A stretch of DNA of 64,000 nucleotides from Megalobrama amblycephala. Its lineage: Eukaryota; Chordata; Actinopteri; Cypriniformes; Xenocyprididae. How positions within the stretch are numbered: the first letter of the stretch is position 1; each line of letters starts with the position of its first letter. Where the stretch lies: NCBI RefSeq assembly GCF_018812025.1, contig NC_063052.1:24678226-24742225 (forward strand), given 5' to 3'. A model generated the notes under the pieces. It searched no databases and had not been told where the DNA came from. It saw nothing but the letters and a program-made list of their open reading frames with translations. The position numbers and the translations under genes were made by a program. Shown in pieces: positions 35,538-48,100 of this stretch.

Positions 35538-38500
35538 TATTAAAGGGTTAGTTCACCCATAAATGAAAATTCTGTCATTTATTACTCACCCTCATGCCGA
35601 TCCACACCCGTAAGACCTTTGTTAATCTTCGGAACACAAATTAAGATATTTTTGTTGAAATCCGATGGCTCAGTGAGGCCTGCATAGCCAGCAATGACAT
35701 TTCCTTTCTCAAGACCCATTAATGTACTAAACACATATTTAAATCGGTTCACGTGAGTACAGTGGTTCAATATTAATATTATTAAGCAATGAGAATATTT
35801 TTGGTGCGCAAAAAAACAAAATAACGACTTATATAGTGATGGCCGATTTCAAAACACTGCTTCAGGAAGCTTCGGAACATAATGAGTCAGCGTATCGAAT
35901 CATGATTCGGATCAGATGTCAAACCGCCAATGGCTGAAATCACGTGACTGTGGTGCTCCGAACAGAAGATTCGATACGCTGATTCATTATGCTCCGAAGC
36001 TTCATGAAGCAGTGTTTTGAAATCGGCCATCACTAAATAAGTCGTATTTTGTTTTTTTTGGTGCACCAAAAATATTCTCATTGCTTTATAATATTAATAT
36101 TGAACCACTGTACTCACATGAACTGATTTAAATATGTTTTTAGTACCTTTATGGATCTTGAGAGAGGAAATGTCATTGCTCCCTATGCAGGCCTCACGGA
36201 GCCATCGGATTTCAACTAAAATATCTTAATTTTGTGTTCTGAAGATTAACAAAGGTCTTACGGGTGTGGAACGGCATGAGGGTGAGTAATAAATGACAGA
36301 ATTTTCATTTTTGGGTGAACTAACCCTTTAATAATAATAAGCAGCACATCTGTTTTGATAATAATGAGAAATGTTTCTTAAGCACCAAATCAGTATATAA
36401 GAATGATTTCTGAAGGATCATGTGACACTGAAGACTAAAGTAATGACTGCTGAAAATTCAGGAATAAAATACATTTTAAATATATATAAAAACTGAAAAC
36501 AGTTATTTTAAATTCTAATAATATTTCACAGTATCACTGTTTGTACTTTACTTCAACTTTTTTTTGGATCAAATAAATGCAGCCTTGGTGAGCATAAGAG
36601 ACTTCTTTCAAAAACATTTAAAGAAAAATCTTACCAACCCCAAACTGATGACTGAACCATGGTGACTAATGTGTGTATGCATTTCATAACACTATATCTG
36701 CATGAATTAATATATTCACCCCCACCACATACTCAACAACATAACGTGGAAATGGGGGGAGGAATGACAGAAGACAAAAATATGAAGATAGGTGCAAACC
36801 ATTTCATTCACCGTCATCTCTGCCAAAAAACATGTTAAGAAGCTCATTTTCTGAGATGGTCATTGACACACAAACTGAAATGCTGTGTAAATTGTTGAAA
36901 GTATTCTGGTGAAATGGTTTTACAAGCAAATTGTTTCTGGAATCAGTAATTAAAGTTAATTTCCAGCACTCATTATTCAGAGCACTATTAAGGGCCGCAG
37001 TGAGCAGTAATCTGAGCACTGCTTGACTGCAATCATCTTTCAGAGGTGTGACAAGCTTGTTTAAACAAAACTGTGATGGTCTGAACACGTTTTGACTCTG
37101 AGGGGGGTTTATTAGTGTTTCCACTGAATAAATAACAGCACGGTTCATAGCAAGATGAACTTATGGGTGAAATGAGTGAATATGTGTGAATTCTGAGATG
37201 CCGTGAATGTTTGGATGCAGGTAATTCTAAGGAAATTATGTTATTTGTGTCTGATTGAAAATTTCAGTTGTCAGTTGCACAGCTAACAGGGAACGTTCTC
37301 AGAACTTCAGCTAATGTTCTTGGAAGGTTCTCTCAAAGTTATGAACAAATATCATTTCAGTAATGTTAATAGAAGGTTTGTTCAAAGTTATCTGGTCTTT
37401 AATAATGTTCTCAAAACCTTAGCACAAACACATTATTTGTACATTGTTCATGGAACTTTTTTTTTTTTTTGCCCAAAAGTTTAGTGAACGTTCATCTAAC
37501 ATTGTTTGAATGTTACTTAAAGGATTAGTTCACTTTCAAATAAAATTTTCCTGATAATTTACTCACCCCCATGTCATCTAAGATGTTCATGTCTTTCTTT
37601 CGTCAGTCAAAAAGACATTAAGGTTTTTGATGAAAACATCCTTATAGTGGACTTCAATGGCCTCCAAACGGTTGAAGGTCAAAATTACAGTTTCAGTGCA
37701 GCTTCAAAGGGCTTTAAACGATACCAGACGAGGAATAAGGGTCTTATCTAGCGAAACGATCGGTCATTTTCTAAAAAAATTTAAATGTATATGCTTTATA
37801 TAAACAAATGATCGCATTCCAAGTGCTTCCAAAACCGCACTTTCGTATTCTTCAAAAAGGTTATGCTGTATGTCCTATGTCGCCTTCCCTATTCTACTTA
37901 CGGAAAAACTGAACTGGTGCCGTGTTCAGTTCATCCAAGACATGAACATCTTGGGCCCCGTTTACACTGCACGGTTCAAGTGACCCAATTCCAATTTTTT
38001 CCTCCCATGTGGCACAGATCGGATATGAATCACGACCGTGTAAGCAGGAAAAAAGCGCATGGATTCCGATTTTCACAGATCGGTTTCAGGCCTCATTCAT
38101 ATGTGGTTATAAATCAGATATGAATCGGATACGTGCGTTTGCGCCTGCAGTGTAAGCGGACAGATCAGATATTCCCCTGTAAATGCGACTCCTGAGTCAT
38201 TGAAAAGTGAGGGTTTTTTAACATTGCGCGGTACAGACATACCTATAACAAACGGAACATCTCTAGTTGACTGGCAGATTATTAATTTCATTTGTTTGTG
38301 TTAAATAAAAGGCAATCTGACGTTGAAATGTGTTGCTCTTCAAATCACACTGAGTGCTCGTTGTCGCTGTTGTCAGTGACGACGGCTCGTGCACAGACGC
38401 GCGCTTCAGTCCCTATTCGTTCCATTGAAACCACAAAATAATAAGCACACAAACTTGCAACTGCCCTTGAGATACAATCACTGATGAATGCATTTGTTTT

Positions 38501-41099
38501 AATGACAAAAAAAAAAAAAAAAAACTAGTATAGGATGGCGGATTCGAGCCCATGAAGCTGTGAATATCTACCCGTACCCGAGTATTCTTCAACTCACACG
38601 CTTCCAGCGGAGCTGCGTACGTATACTGTTGTGAAGAATTTGTATTATTTTTATGCAGGGATGTAACTATTGCATTAAAAGGGTTTCTATATGAATTCAT
38701 GTCAATAAATTAAGCTCAATGTACCATTGAAATTGATTTGTGATGTCAAATAGGCTATTTTTGGTACGTTTCGCCAAGTGCAGTGTAAAAAGGACACATC
38801 TGATACAGGTCACTTTTAAAAGAAATGTAAGCACGTCGTCCAAAAAAATCGGATATGGTCAAAAGATCGGATCTGCGCATTAAGACTTGCAGTGTAAATG
38901 CGGCCTTGGATGACATGGAGGTGAGTAAGGCCCTGTCCACACGGAGACGCGTTTCGGTGAAACCGCACAAATTTTTTATCGGATAGGCGTTTCGTCCACA
39001 CGGATCCGGCGTTTTCGAAAGGTGAAACCGGTATTTTTTGAAACCGGGTCCCAGAGTGGAAAAATGTGAAAACGCCGGCTTGGCGTTGTCGTGTGGACGG
39101 GGCAATCCGTATATTTTCTGAAACGATGATGTCATCACCCCACGTGTCGACCCTAGTCAGACGCACTAACACCACAAAACAGCACCAACAACAGCAATAG
39201 CAGACTGTACATGCTTGCGTTCATGCTGCAGAAGCTACTGAACCAAAATAAAGTGTTATTTCTAAGCTTTGCTAAAGTTTGTATTCAGCGCGCAAGGTTT
39301 ATGCGCATGATCCAAGCCTTCTTCGCTGCTTTAAGTGCATTTCTGCGGCAGAATTATAATGGTCCACATAATGGTCTGGCATGTATACTACATCGTTTTG
39401 AGTCGTTTCAGTGGTTTCGTGTGGACGCAGATATTTTTTGAGACGAGGAAAAAAAAAATATCGGTTTAGGGTAAGCTCCGGCTTCGTGTGGACGTAGCCT
39501 AAATTATCAGGAGAATTTTATTTGAAAGTGAACTAATCCTTTAAATGTTACTTACTCTGAGCGTTTAAAACATTCAGAGAACATTCAAAAGTAATATTCC
39601 CATAATGTTTGCAAAATTATAAAATGGGAAGTTCCTTTAACGTTCGCCTATAACCAAGAAAAAAAAAAAAACTTTTTTAAAACTTTTAAAAAATTGGCTG
39701 TTTTGAACATTTAGGGAACATTAAGAAATAATGTTTTCATAACTTAATGGGAACATTAGCAAAATGTTCTTAGAACATATTTTTGTTAGCTGGGAGGTTT
39801 GGAATATAGAATTGCTTATAATTTAAAGATTTTTAAAAATGTTTTTCAAAATAAGGCTCTTATGCTCACCAAGGCTTCATTTATTTGAAAATGTATTATT
39901 TATTTGAAAACAGTTGTGCTGCTTAATATTTTTGTGGAAAACGTGATGCATTTTTTTCAGGATTCTTTAAAAAAAGGAAAGTTCAAAAGAACAGCATTTG
40001 ATTGAGACAGAAATCTTCTGTAACATTATAAATGTATTTTACTGTCAATTTTCATCATCCTTGCTAAATAAAGATAAAAGTATTCATTTTCAAACCAAAA
40101 AAAAAAAAAGAAAAAAGTATAGTCACTCTCTCAAATATGATGAGAGATTTAATTTTAAAAAAATTAAAGGGTTATTTCACCAAAAAATGAAAATTCTGTT
40201 ATTAATTACTCACCCTCATGTCGCTCCACACCAGTAAGACACAAATTAAGATATTTTTGATTAAATCGTTCATAGACAGCAATTTAATCACCATTTTCAA
40301 GGTCCAGAAAGGTAATAAAGACATCATTAAAACAGTCGACATGACTGCAGTGGTTCAACCTAAATTTTATGAAGCGACACTTTTTGTGCGCAAAAAAAAG
40401 AAACAAAAATAACGACTTTATTTAACAATATCTTCTCTTCTGTGTCATTCTCCTACGCTGTTTATGTTTCAGCGCTTACAGGTTCTACGTCAAAACGCCA
40501 GCTCAGTATTGGCCGACACTGTTCATGTGAGCAGCAATAATGAGTAATCAGCGTTCTGACATAGAACCTGGAAGCACTGGATGTAAACAGCGTCGACTAT
40601 TTTAACGATGTCTTCAGTATCTTTCTGAACCTTGAAAGTGGTGGTTAAATTGAGGAGTCAGAGACATCTTGGATTTCATCAAAAATATCTTAATTTGTGT
40701 TTCGAAGATGAACGACGGTCTTACGGTGTGGAACTACATGAGGGTGAGTAATTAATGACAGAATTTTAATTTTGGGTCAACTAACACCAAATATAACATG
40801 TTTAGTATCCTGTTCAATATATCAGTAAAAAATCATGGGGAAGATCATTCCTGAGACTGACCCCTGTATCTCTCATGACACACACTCATAAAACTTCACC
40901 AAATAACAAAATCTGTTTGCAATCATCAGGTAGTGCTGAAAGAGCGGAAGTGTCTTAGACTTTATGATGTCTATTAACTCCACTCCAGTCCAGAGCATGA
41001 ACTATATTAACCAGCACATCACGCGAAAGGCCTGCGGCAAAGGAACTCTGTGCTGTAGCTATGCGTGAGAGAATGAGAAAATATGTTTGTTTGTGTATG

Positions 41100-41133
<34 letters not shown>

Positions 41134-44100
41134 GATTTCTCTTCTCCTGAAAGGCCAAATATATGATAATCTGTCCCTATATTTACTATGGGGAAATTCC
41201 ACCTTCATAAGACAGAATTTACCCAGTTGGGGGTTAAACACTCTAGTAAACAGTCCTTCTCAGCACCATATTCCACCTCAAGAATGCAGCCCTCTAAACT
41301 AATATCCCTCAGTCTGAATCCGTGTACAAGGTCTTAAAATGAAAAGCAGAGACTTTGGTAAATCAGTTAAACCCCACCTGCAGAAAGTCATTCACAGCAC
41401 TATAACACTTGTCTAAATCCTTTTTGGGCTCTCTGGATCTAGCTGGGTCTTAAACACCTAGACAATCACAGATTTGAACATACTATGTGGGTTTATAAGT
41501 TGTTGGATTTTCCAGGTGTGATTAGCACTAATATCCAAACGCACTCTTTTACGGCTCAAACTAACAGGACACAAGCAAGCAGGTGTTTCGCATCATAGCT
41601 GTTATATTAAAAACAACATGAATATAATTATCAGCTTATTGGCCAGAATTAATATCTGTGCATCCCTGGTATTGACCAATGAGCATCCAGGACTAGAACT
41701 ATCCATTTTTTTTTTCATTTATTATTTAAACAAAGTTGTTCATTGTATTGTAAATTGAAGTAATTTGATTTCATTGAACCAATCCTCTAAATGATCCTTT
41801 GAACTAAACGTGTTAGTAGCAAATCTATTAGATAGTCGTCCCTTCTCCTGCTGTGCTGACCTATCAGAATATTGCTCTCTAAATATTGATATGACATAAA
41901 TATTAAAGTAAGTGTTTATATGATTCATAAGTATGAGGGATTCTTGCTGCTTATGACTGTGATGTCGGGTCCTGAGGGGTCTTATTTTATTTTATAATAA
42001 CCCGACAGGGAGCGGAATTGCATTATTTATAGAAACTAATTTCAATTAAAATCGGATTTTGGCTATAAATACAGTTCAGTGTCACTGAGACAACTGATTT
42101 TCTCTCTTACCCACCCCCACACACACACACAGATAAATCCTGGATTTTAGTACTGACCCCTCACATCTCAAGATCAAATAATCCTTAAAACGATGCCTAG
42201 CATTTTCTCTCTTTCTCCCTCTGCTTTTTTCCCTCTCTGTTATTTCATCCCTGTCAATCATTCGCATTCATTAAGTCACTTATCGTTGCTTTCAATATTG
42301 ATGCCCCAAACAAACAAACACAGAAACATATTCTAACATCTCTGCCCCACACTCATGCTGTCACAGCAGTTTGCAGTGAAACTCTCTTTTTTTTTTTTTG
42401 TCTCGGTGTCTCTGTAGGCATCAGTGAATTTTACATATAAATGACCTGCCTGTCTGTCTACCGATAAGCAGCTAAAACAGAAAGCCTGGAGTGTGTGTGT
42501 GTGTGTGTGTGTCTCTGTTTGTGTGTGTGTGTCCAGAACCTGAACGATTGTCCCAGTTCTCACATATTCCAATTTTTTAAAAATAAATATTTGATCCAGG
42601 TCACACTCTCAGACACACATCTGCACACACACACATTTGTGTTTGGGTAATGTTTTATGCCGTAACTTTAATGTGCTAGATAAGATAAACTAACAGTACT
42701 TCAATTATTGCTAAATAGAAAAAGTGGTTAGGTCCGACACTTATTAAAAGATCAAAAAAGGAAATACTTATATAATCTCATATAACTTTTTCACTAATAG
42801 AAAATAGTCTTTTACAATGTACAAAACAATTGTATTAGAAACAAGTCAAACACATTATATTGTTATAGTTGAGTAATAAGAACCCATCTCCATATTGCTT
42901 TTACATTTCAAATCCCTCAGTTCTCCTATCTCCGAAAAGTCAAGCCAATGTTGATTCTCATTTTATTACAAGCTCTGTCACGTTCTCTTTTTGCCAGCAG
43001 ACTCTCCTCTGTTCAGCGTTTTTTTTTTTTTTTTTTTTTTTTTTAAATGGGTGATTCCCTGGAGGTTTGAGGTTTAGTGTGCTCCATGTCAACCTTTCTC
43101 GCTCTAAAGGAATAGTTCACCCAAAAATGAAAATTCTGTCATCATTTACTCAACCTTATGGTGTTCCAACCCTGTATAAGTTTCTTTCTTCTGTTGAACT
43201 AGAAATATGATATTTAGTTAATAGTGAGAATTGGACCCTAAACTTCAAAATTACATTTTGAAGAATGTTGGTAACCAGACAGCTGACAGTAGCCATTGAC
43301 TTCCATAGCATTTTTTTTTCCTACTATGGAAGTCAAAGACTACTGTCTGGTTACCAGCATTCTCCAAAATATCAGTAACACTTTAGTTTAGGGTCCAATT
43401 CTATTAGTATTCATATTACTAGGATATTGGCTGTTTATTAGTACTTATAAAGCACATATTAAAGCCTTTTTCTGCATGACCATATCCTACATCCCTAAAT
43501 CCTACCTAATCCAACTACCTTACTAACTATTAATAAGCTGTAATTAGGAGTTTTTTGAGGTAAAAGTCATAGTTAATAGTTAGTTAATATTGAGAATTGG
43601 ACCCTAATCTAAAGTGTGACCAAAATATCTTCTTTTGTGTTCAACAGAAAAAAAACCCTCATATACACAGCAAAATCCCCAGTGTTAAATCAACTCTGCT
43701 CAGAGTACATATGATCCCTCTCTAAATAGTGTTAAAATAACACTCAAGCAGAGTTCAATTTAGTTAGATAATTAAGCAATTAATTAAGTAATGATTGCGC
43801 AGTAGTGATGAACACCTGCTGTTAACAAGCAGAATCACTGAAGAAATAAAAAACACAAGAACTACAAGTGACTTAAGTCACAGCCTTGTTAATTTCTTAA
43901 TTATCTCCTTAACTTTAACTCTGCTTCAGTGTTACTTTAACACTATTTAGAGAGGGACCATATGCACTCTGAGCAGAGTTGATTTAACTCTGGGGATTTT
44001 GCTGTGTAGGTTTGGAACAACATAAGGGTAAGTAAATTATGACAGAATTATAATATTTTGGGTGACCTATCACTTTAATCTATGCCACTCCCACACGTGT

Positions 44101-45088
44101 CAAAGTAGCTAGAGCAAATTTTCTCTATTTACGGATATGACGAGACACGTACAGGCGAATGACGCATGTACACAATTTCCATTGAAATCCATCCAGTTTG
44201 GTCTAAAATAAATACACTCTATAAATAATAGGGTACTCAGGGTAAGACAAAAACATGTTTTGGAAGAAGAACTGATGATGTGTTTATGCGTTATTCAAAT
44301 TTTGTTAATTTTGAACAAAAAAGCTGCAAAATGTCAGTTTTAATTTCTATTTACACATTTTAAAATTAAAAATAAAATAAAAAGTTTGCACTGTACAAGT
44401 ATTTGCTTACCAGACATTTATTTCTAAATAGGCTTACAAATGAGGAATTCGGTAACAAGCAATAAATCCTAAAAAGGCATGAACATTCATAGATATTTGG
44501 CTTAGTAAGATAAATGTAGAGAATAATGTTCATTTTTAGCTCATGACCCCAATGCAATAAAAGTACATTATAATACAGTCTTACCATGGTGGAACTGATA
44601 AAAAAAAAAAAAAAAAGATTTGACTTTTATTGTTATTGTACTGATATTTTCTATGCCTTAATAGTCACATATAGGACATTTTGTATTTTCCATTAATGCA
44701 TTACTTTGTTTATTAGCATGTTTTCTTCATGGGGACCATTGGCTGGTGCCCACAATTTAGGTAAATTCAGGTTTTACTATTGTTACGGGGTCCCTGACCA
44801 CCATGCATACACAAATATACATAACTACGGTCATATCCTTGTAATTATGTTCGGTAATGGCTCATATACTCCTATGCTTTCAAGTCATTAAAATGAGCTG
44901 GTCTGTTCTTCAGCTTCAATCTGTGTCTTATATTCTCTCATCCTGTCTCATATCCTCTTTCTCTGAATTCAGCGGGATCCATTATTGCTTCTCTCGAAGC
45001 ACACTAACAAAAGCAGCATTAGTATATTTAGAAACATAAGCCCTCAAAGAATATACACTGTTTGGATGCTCTCTTGCTCTATTACCCC

Positions 45089-45132
<44 letters not shown>

Positions 45133-48100
45133 TAATCTCACACTTTTTTTCTTCCCAGTTTGAAGCTTTACACTTTATTATCTGAAGGTGGTTTATGTGC
45201 ATTTGTGTATGCATATCAATATGGATGTTGCTTTGAATTTTGAAAAACAGCAATCATTTTTATGCTGCATGTCACTCTGTATATTAATCCTCTGATGCAT
45301 GAATTATTAACTCATAAAGGAAGAAAAAAATCTCTTGTTTGACTTTAGAAAAGTATTATATATATTCAGGCCTTGACATTAACACCCGCCAACCAGCCAA
45401 ATGCGGGTAGATTTCTGCTGTGGCAGGTAAGACAGCCACTTCCACTAGCCACTTTGGCGGGTTGAATATACTGTAATTTCAGACTACAGCCTAATTAAAG
45501 GTAGCCAAGCTCGTCGTATCACAAAATTACAATTCAATCACAATTCTTTATCGATTAACTTGCTGTTAGTGAAGGCAGGATAGGCGGAATTGTGCTGAAT
45601 GACACACAACAGAAGCGCTCTCTCGCGTGCGCTCTCTCTTTTGGACGCGATCAGTTCTCCTTGTGCCTGAATAGTCAAATACACACAAACACAGATGTCG
45701 AAAATGTCCATCGTGTGGAGTATCTCGCATGAATATGGCTTAAGTGGACGTAAACAGTTGGATAAAAACTGGATATGTGTCAGTATATTATGTCCATGCA
45801 TTCAGCAGCCCAATTAAATACCTGTCTGTCATTAATGTTACTCAAACCACAAAAGATGTTTAATAACTGTATACATGCTAAATAAACCTATGTAACTGAA
45901 AAAGATATATTTTTTAAATTTAGTATTTGTAATTTGCTTCTTTGTTCTTTTTATATAGCTTAATAAAAATAACTGTAGTCTTAAACAATCTCAAAAAACA
46001 ATGTAGTCTTGATTTGGGTGTTCAATCTGCATTTGAAAGTTTGAAAGGGTTTTAAATCTTGTAAATCAAGTAAAATGACTCAAAATAAAATAATTTAAGC
46101 ATGCCAAAGTCAACTTTAATTATATAAAATGTAATTTCTCAACAGCAAAATTGTGGCCAGTGAAAATGCTGAGTGGCTAGTAACTTTGGAAAACCACTAG
46201 CCATGTATATATAATATATTTATTTTAGTATTATTTATATACTATTATATTATTTATTAATATTTTGAATTAGATTTTATTTTTCATTTTAATCTCAGTG
46301 TAAGTTTTATTTAGTGCTTTTCTCATTTTATAAATTTTTTTAATATTTCTGTTTACCTGTAATTTATTTTCATTTCATATTTATTTCAGTTAGCTGCCAA
46401 TGCAACATTTCTTTTGGTATTTAAAAATTTAACTTTTTTCAGTTTAAGTTTGTCATTTAATTTGATCTCACCTTTGTTTCAGTTAACGAAAATGATTTCT
46501 AAGAGTTTTAGTTTTAAAGGTGCCATCGAATGTTTTTTTACAAGATGTAATATAAGTCTAAGGTGTCCCTTGAATGTGTCTGTGAAGTTTCAGCTCAAAA
46601 TACCCCAATTCATTTTTTAACTGCCTATTTTGGGGCATAATTAGAAATGCGCCGATTCATGTTGCGGCCCCTTTAAATGCTCACGCTCCCCGCCCACGGA
46701 GCTCGCGCTTGCCTTAAACAGTGCATGAACAAAGTTTACACTGCTAATATAACCCTCAAAATGGATCTTTACAAAGTGTTCGTCATGCATACTGCATGCA
46801 TGCGTCGGATTATGTGAGTATTGTATTTATTTGGATGTTTACATTTGATTCTGAATGAATTTGAGCCTGTGATCCGTGGCTAACAGCTAATGCTACACTG
46901 TTGGAGAGATTTATAAAGAATGAAGTTGTGCTTATGAATTATACAGACTGCAAGTGTTTAATAATGAAAATAGCGACATGACACTGATCTCCGTGAATAC
47001 AGTAAGAAACGATGGTAACTTTAACCACATTTAACAGTACATTAGCAACATGCTAACGAAACATTTAGAAAGACAGTTTACAAATATCACTAAAAATATC
47101 ATGTTATCATGGATCATGTCAGTTATTATTGCTCCATCTGCCATTTTTCACTATTGTTCTTGCTTGCTTACATAGTCTGATGATTCAGCTGTGGAGATCC
47201 AGACGTCCTGCCCTTGTCTATTGCTTTGAACATGAGCTGGCATATGCAAATATTGGGGCATACACCCCGACTGTTACATAACAGTCGCCGTTATGTTGAG
47301 ATTCGCCTGTTCTTCAGAGGTCTTTTAAACAAATGAGATTTATATAAGAAGGAGGAAACAATGGAGTTTGAGACTCACTGTATGTCATTTCCATGTACTG
47401 AACTCTTGATATTTAACTATGCCAAGATAAATTCAGTTTTTAATTCTAGGGCACCTTTAACAATAACAACACTGTACCTAATATTTTTTACCCCAAAATG
47501 GTATAATTTGTGTTTCATATCAGTCTACTGCAATCGTCAATAATAAATATTCCAGAAATGCATCACCACAATCACAAAGGCCCATTCACACCAATTCACA
47601 CCATATCATTCTGTTTATTATGAGTGTGCCCTGCAGTCATGTCATCTGTTGGTTTAAAGGTCCCGTTCTTCGTGATCCCATGTTTCAAACTTTAGTTAGT
47701 GTGTAATGTTGTTGTTAGAGTATAAATAAAATCTGTAAAATTTTAAAGCTCAAAGTTCAATGCCAAGCGAGATATTTTATTTAACAGAAGTCGCCTACAT
47801 CGAACGGCCAGTTTGGACTACATCCCTCTACTTCCTTCTTTAATGACGTCACTAAAACAGTTTTTTGACTAACCTCCGCCCACAGGAATACACAAGAGTT
47901 GCGTTTGTAGAGTGTGTTTGTCGCCATGTCGTCGAAACGCTGTTATTTTCATCCCGCAGTCCAATCACCGGGTCTGATTCCGGCTCAAATTGATAGGGTA
48001 AAATTAAAGACATGTTTACAATAACACTGAGCGCGTGCATCTCCACGTTATGGTAAGAGGCGTGACCTTTCCGGGCAAGGAGCGCTAAGCTGCTGTCGAA

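Larger units (their letters stand above)
37517..39544. mobile_element. TTAA-flanked element, family D copy 3, carrying two nested elements
   Basis: Element 37521-39540 begins AGGATTAGTTCACTTTCAAA and ends with the exact-type inverse TTTGAAAGTGAACTAATCCT, with TTAA on both sides. Its right arm has been split by insertions at 37954-38905 and 38929-39499. It sits in a degenerate repeat of the type GAACGTTCT/AATGTTCT (about 37280-37515 and 39545-39790). Confidence 0.85.
43104..44078. mobile_element. Family D copy 5 with two nested elements
   Basis: Starts near 43108 (AGGAATAGTTCACCCAAAAA; left target mutated to CTAA) and ends 44074 before TTAA. The right arm is interrupted twice: at 43374-43620 and at 43666-44006. 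Confidence 0.75.
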
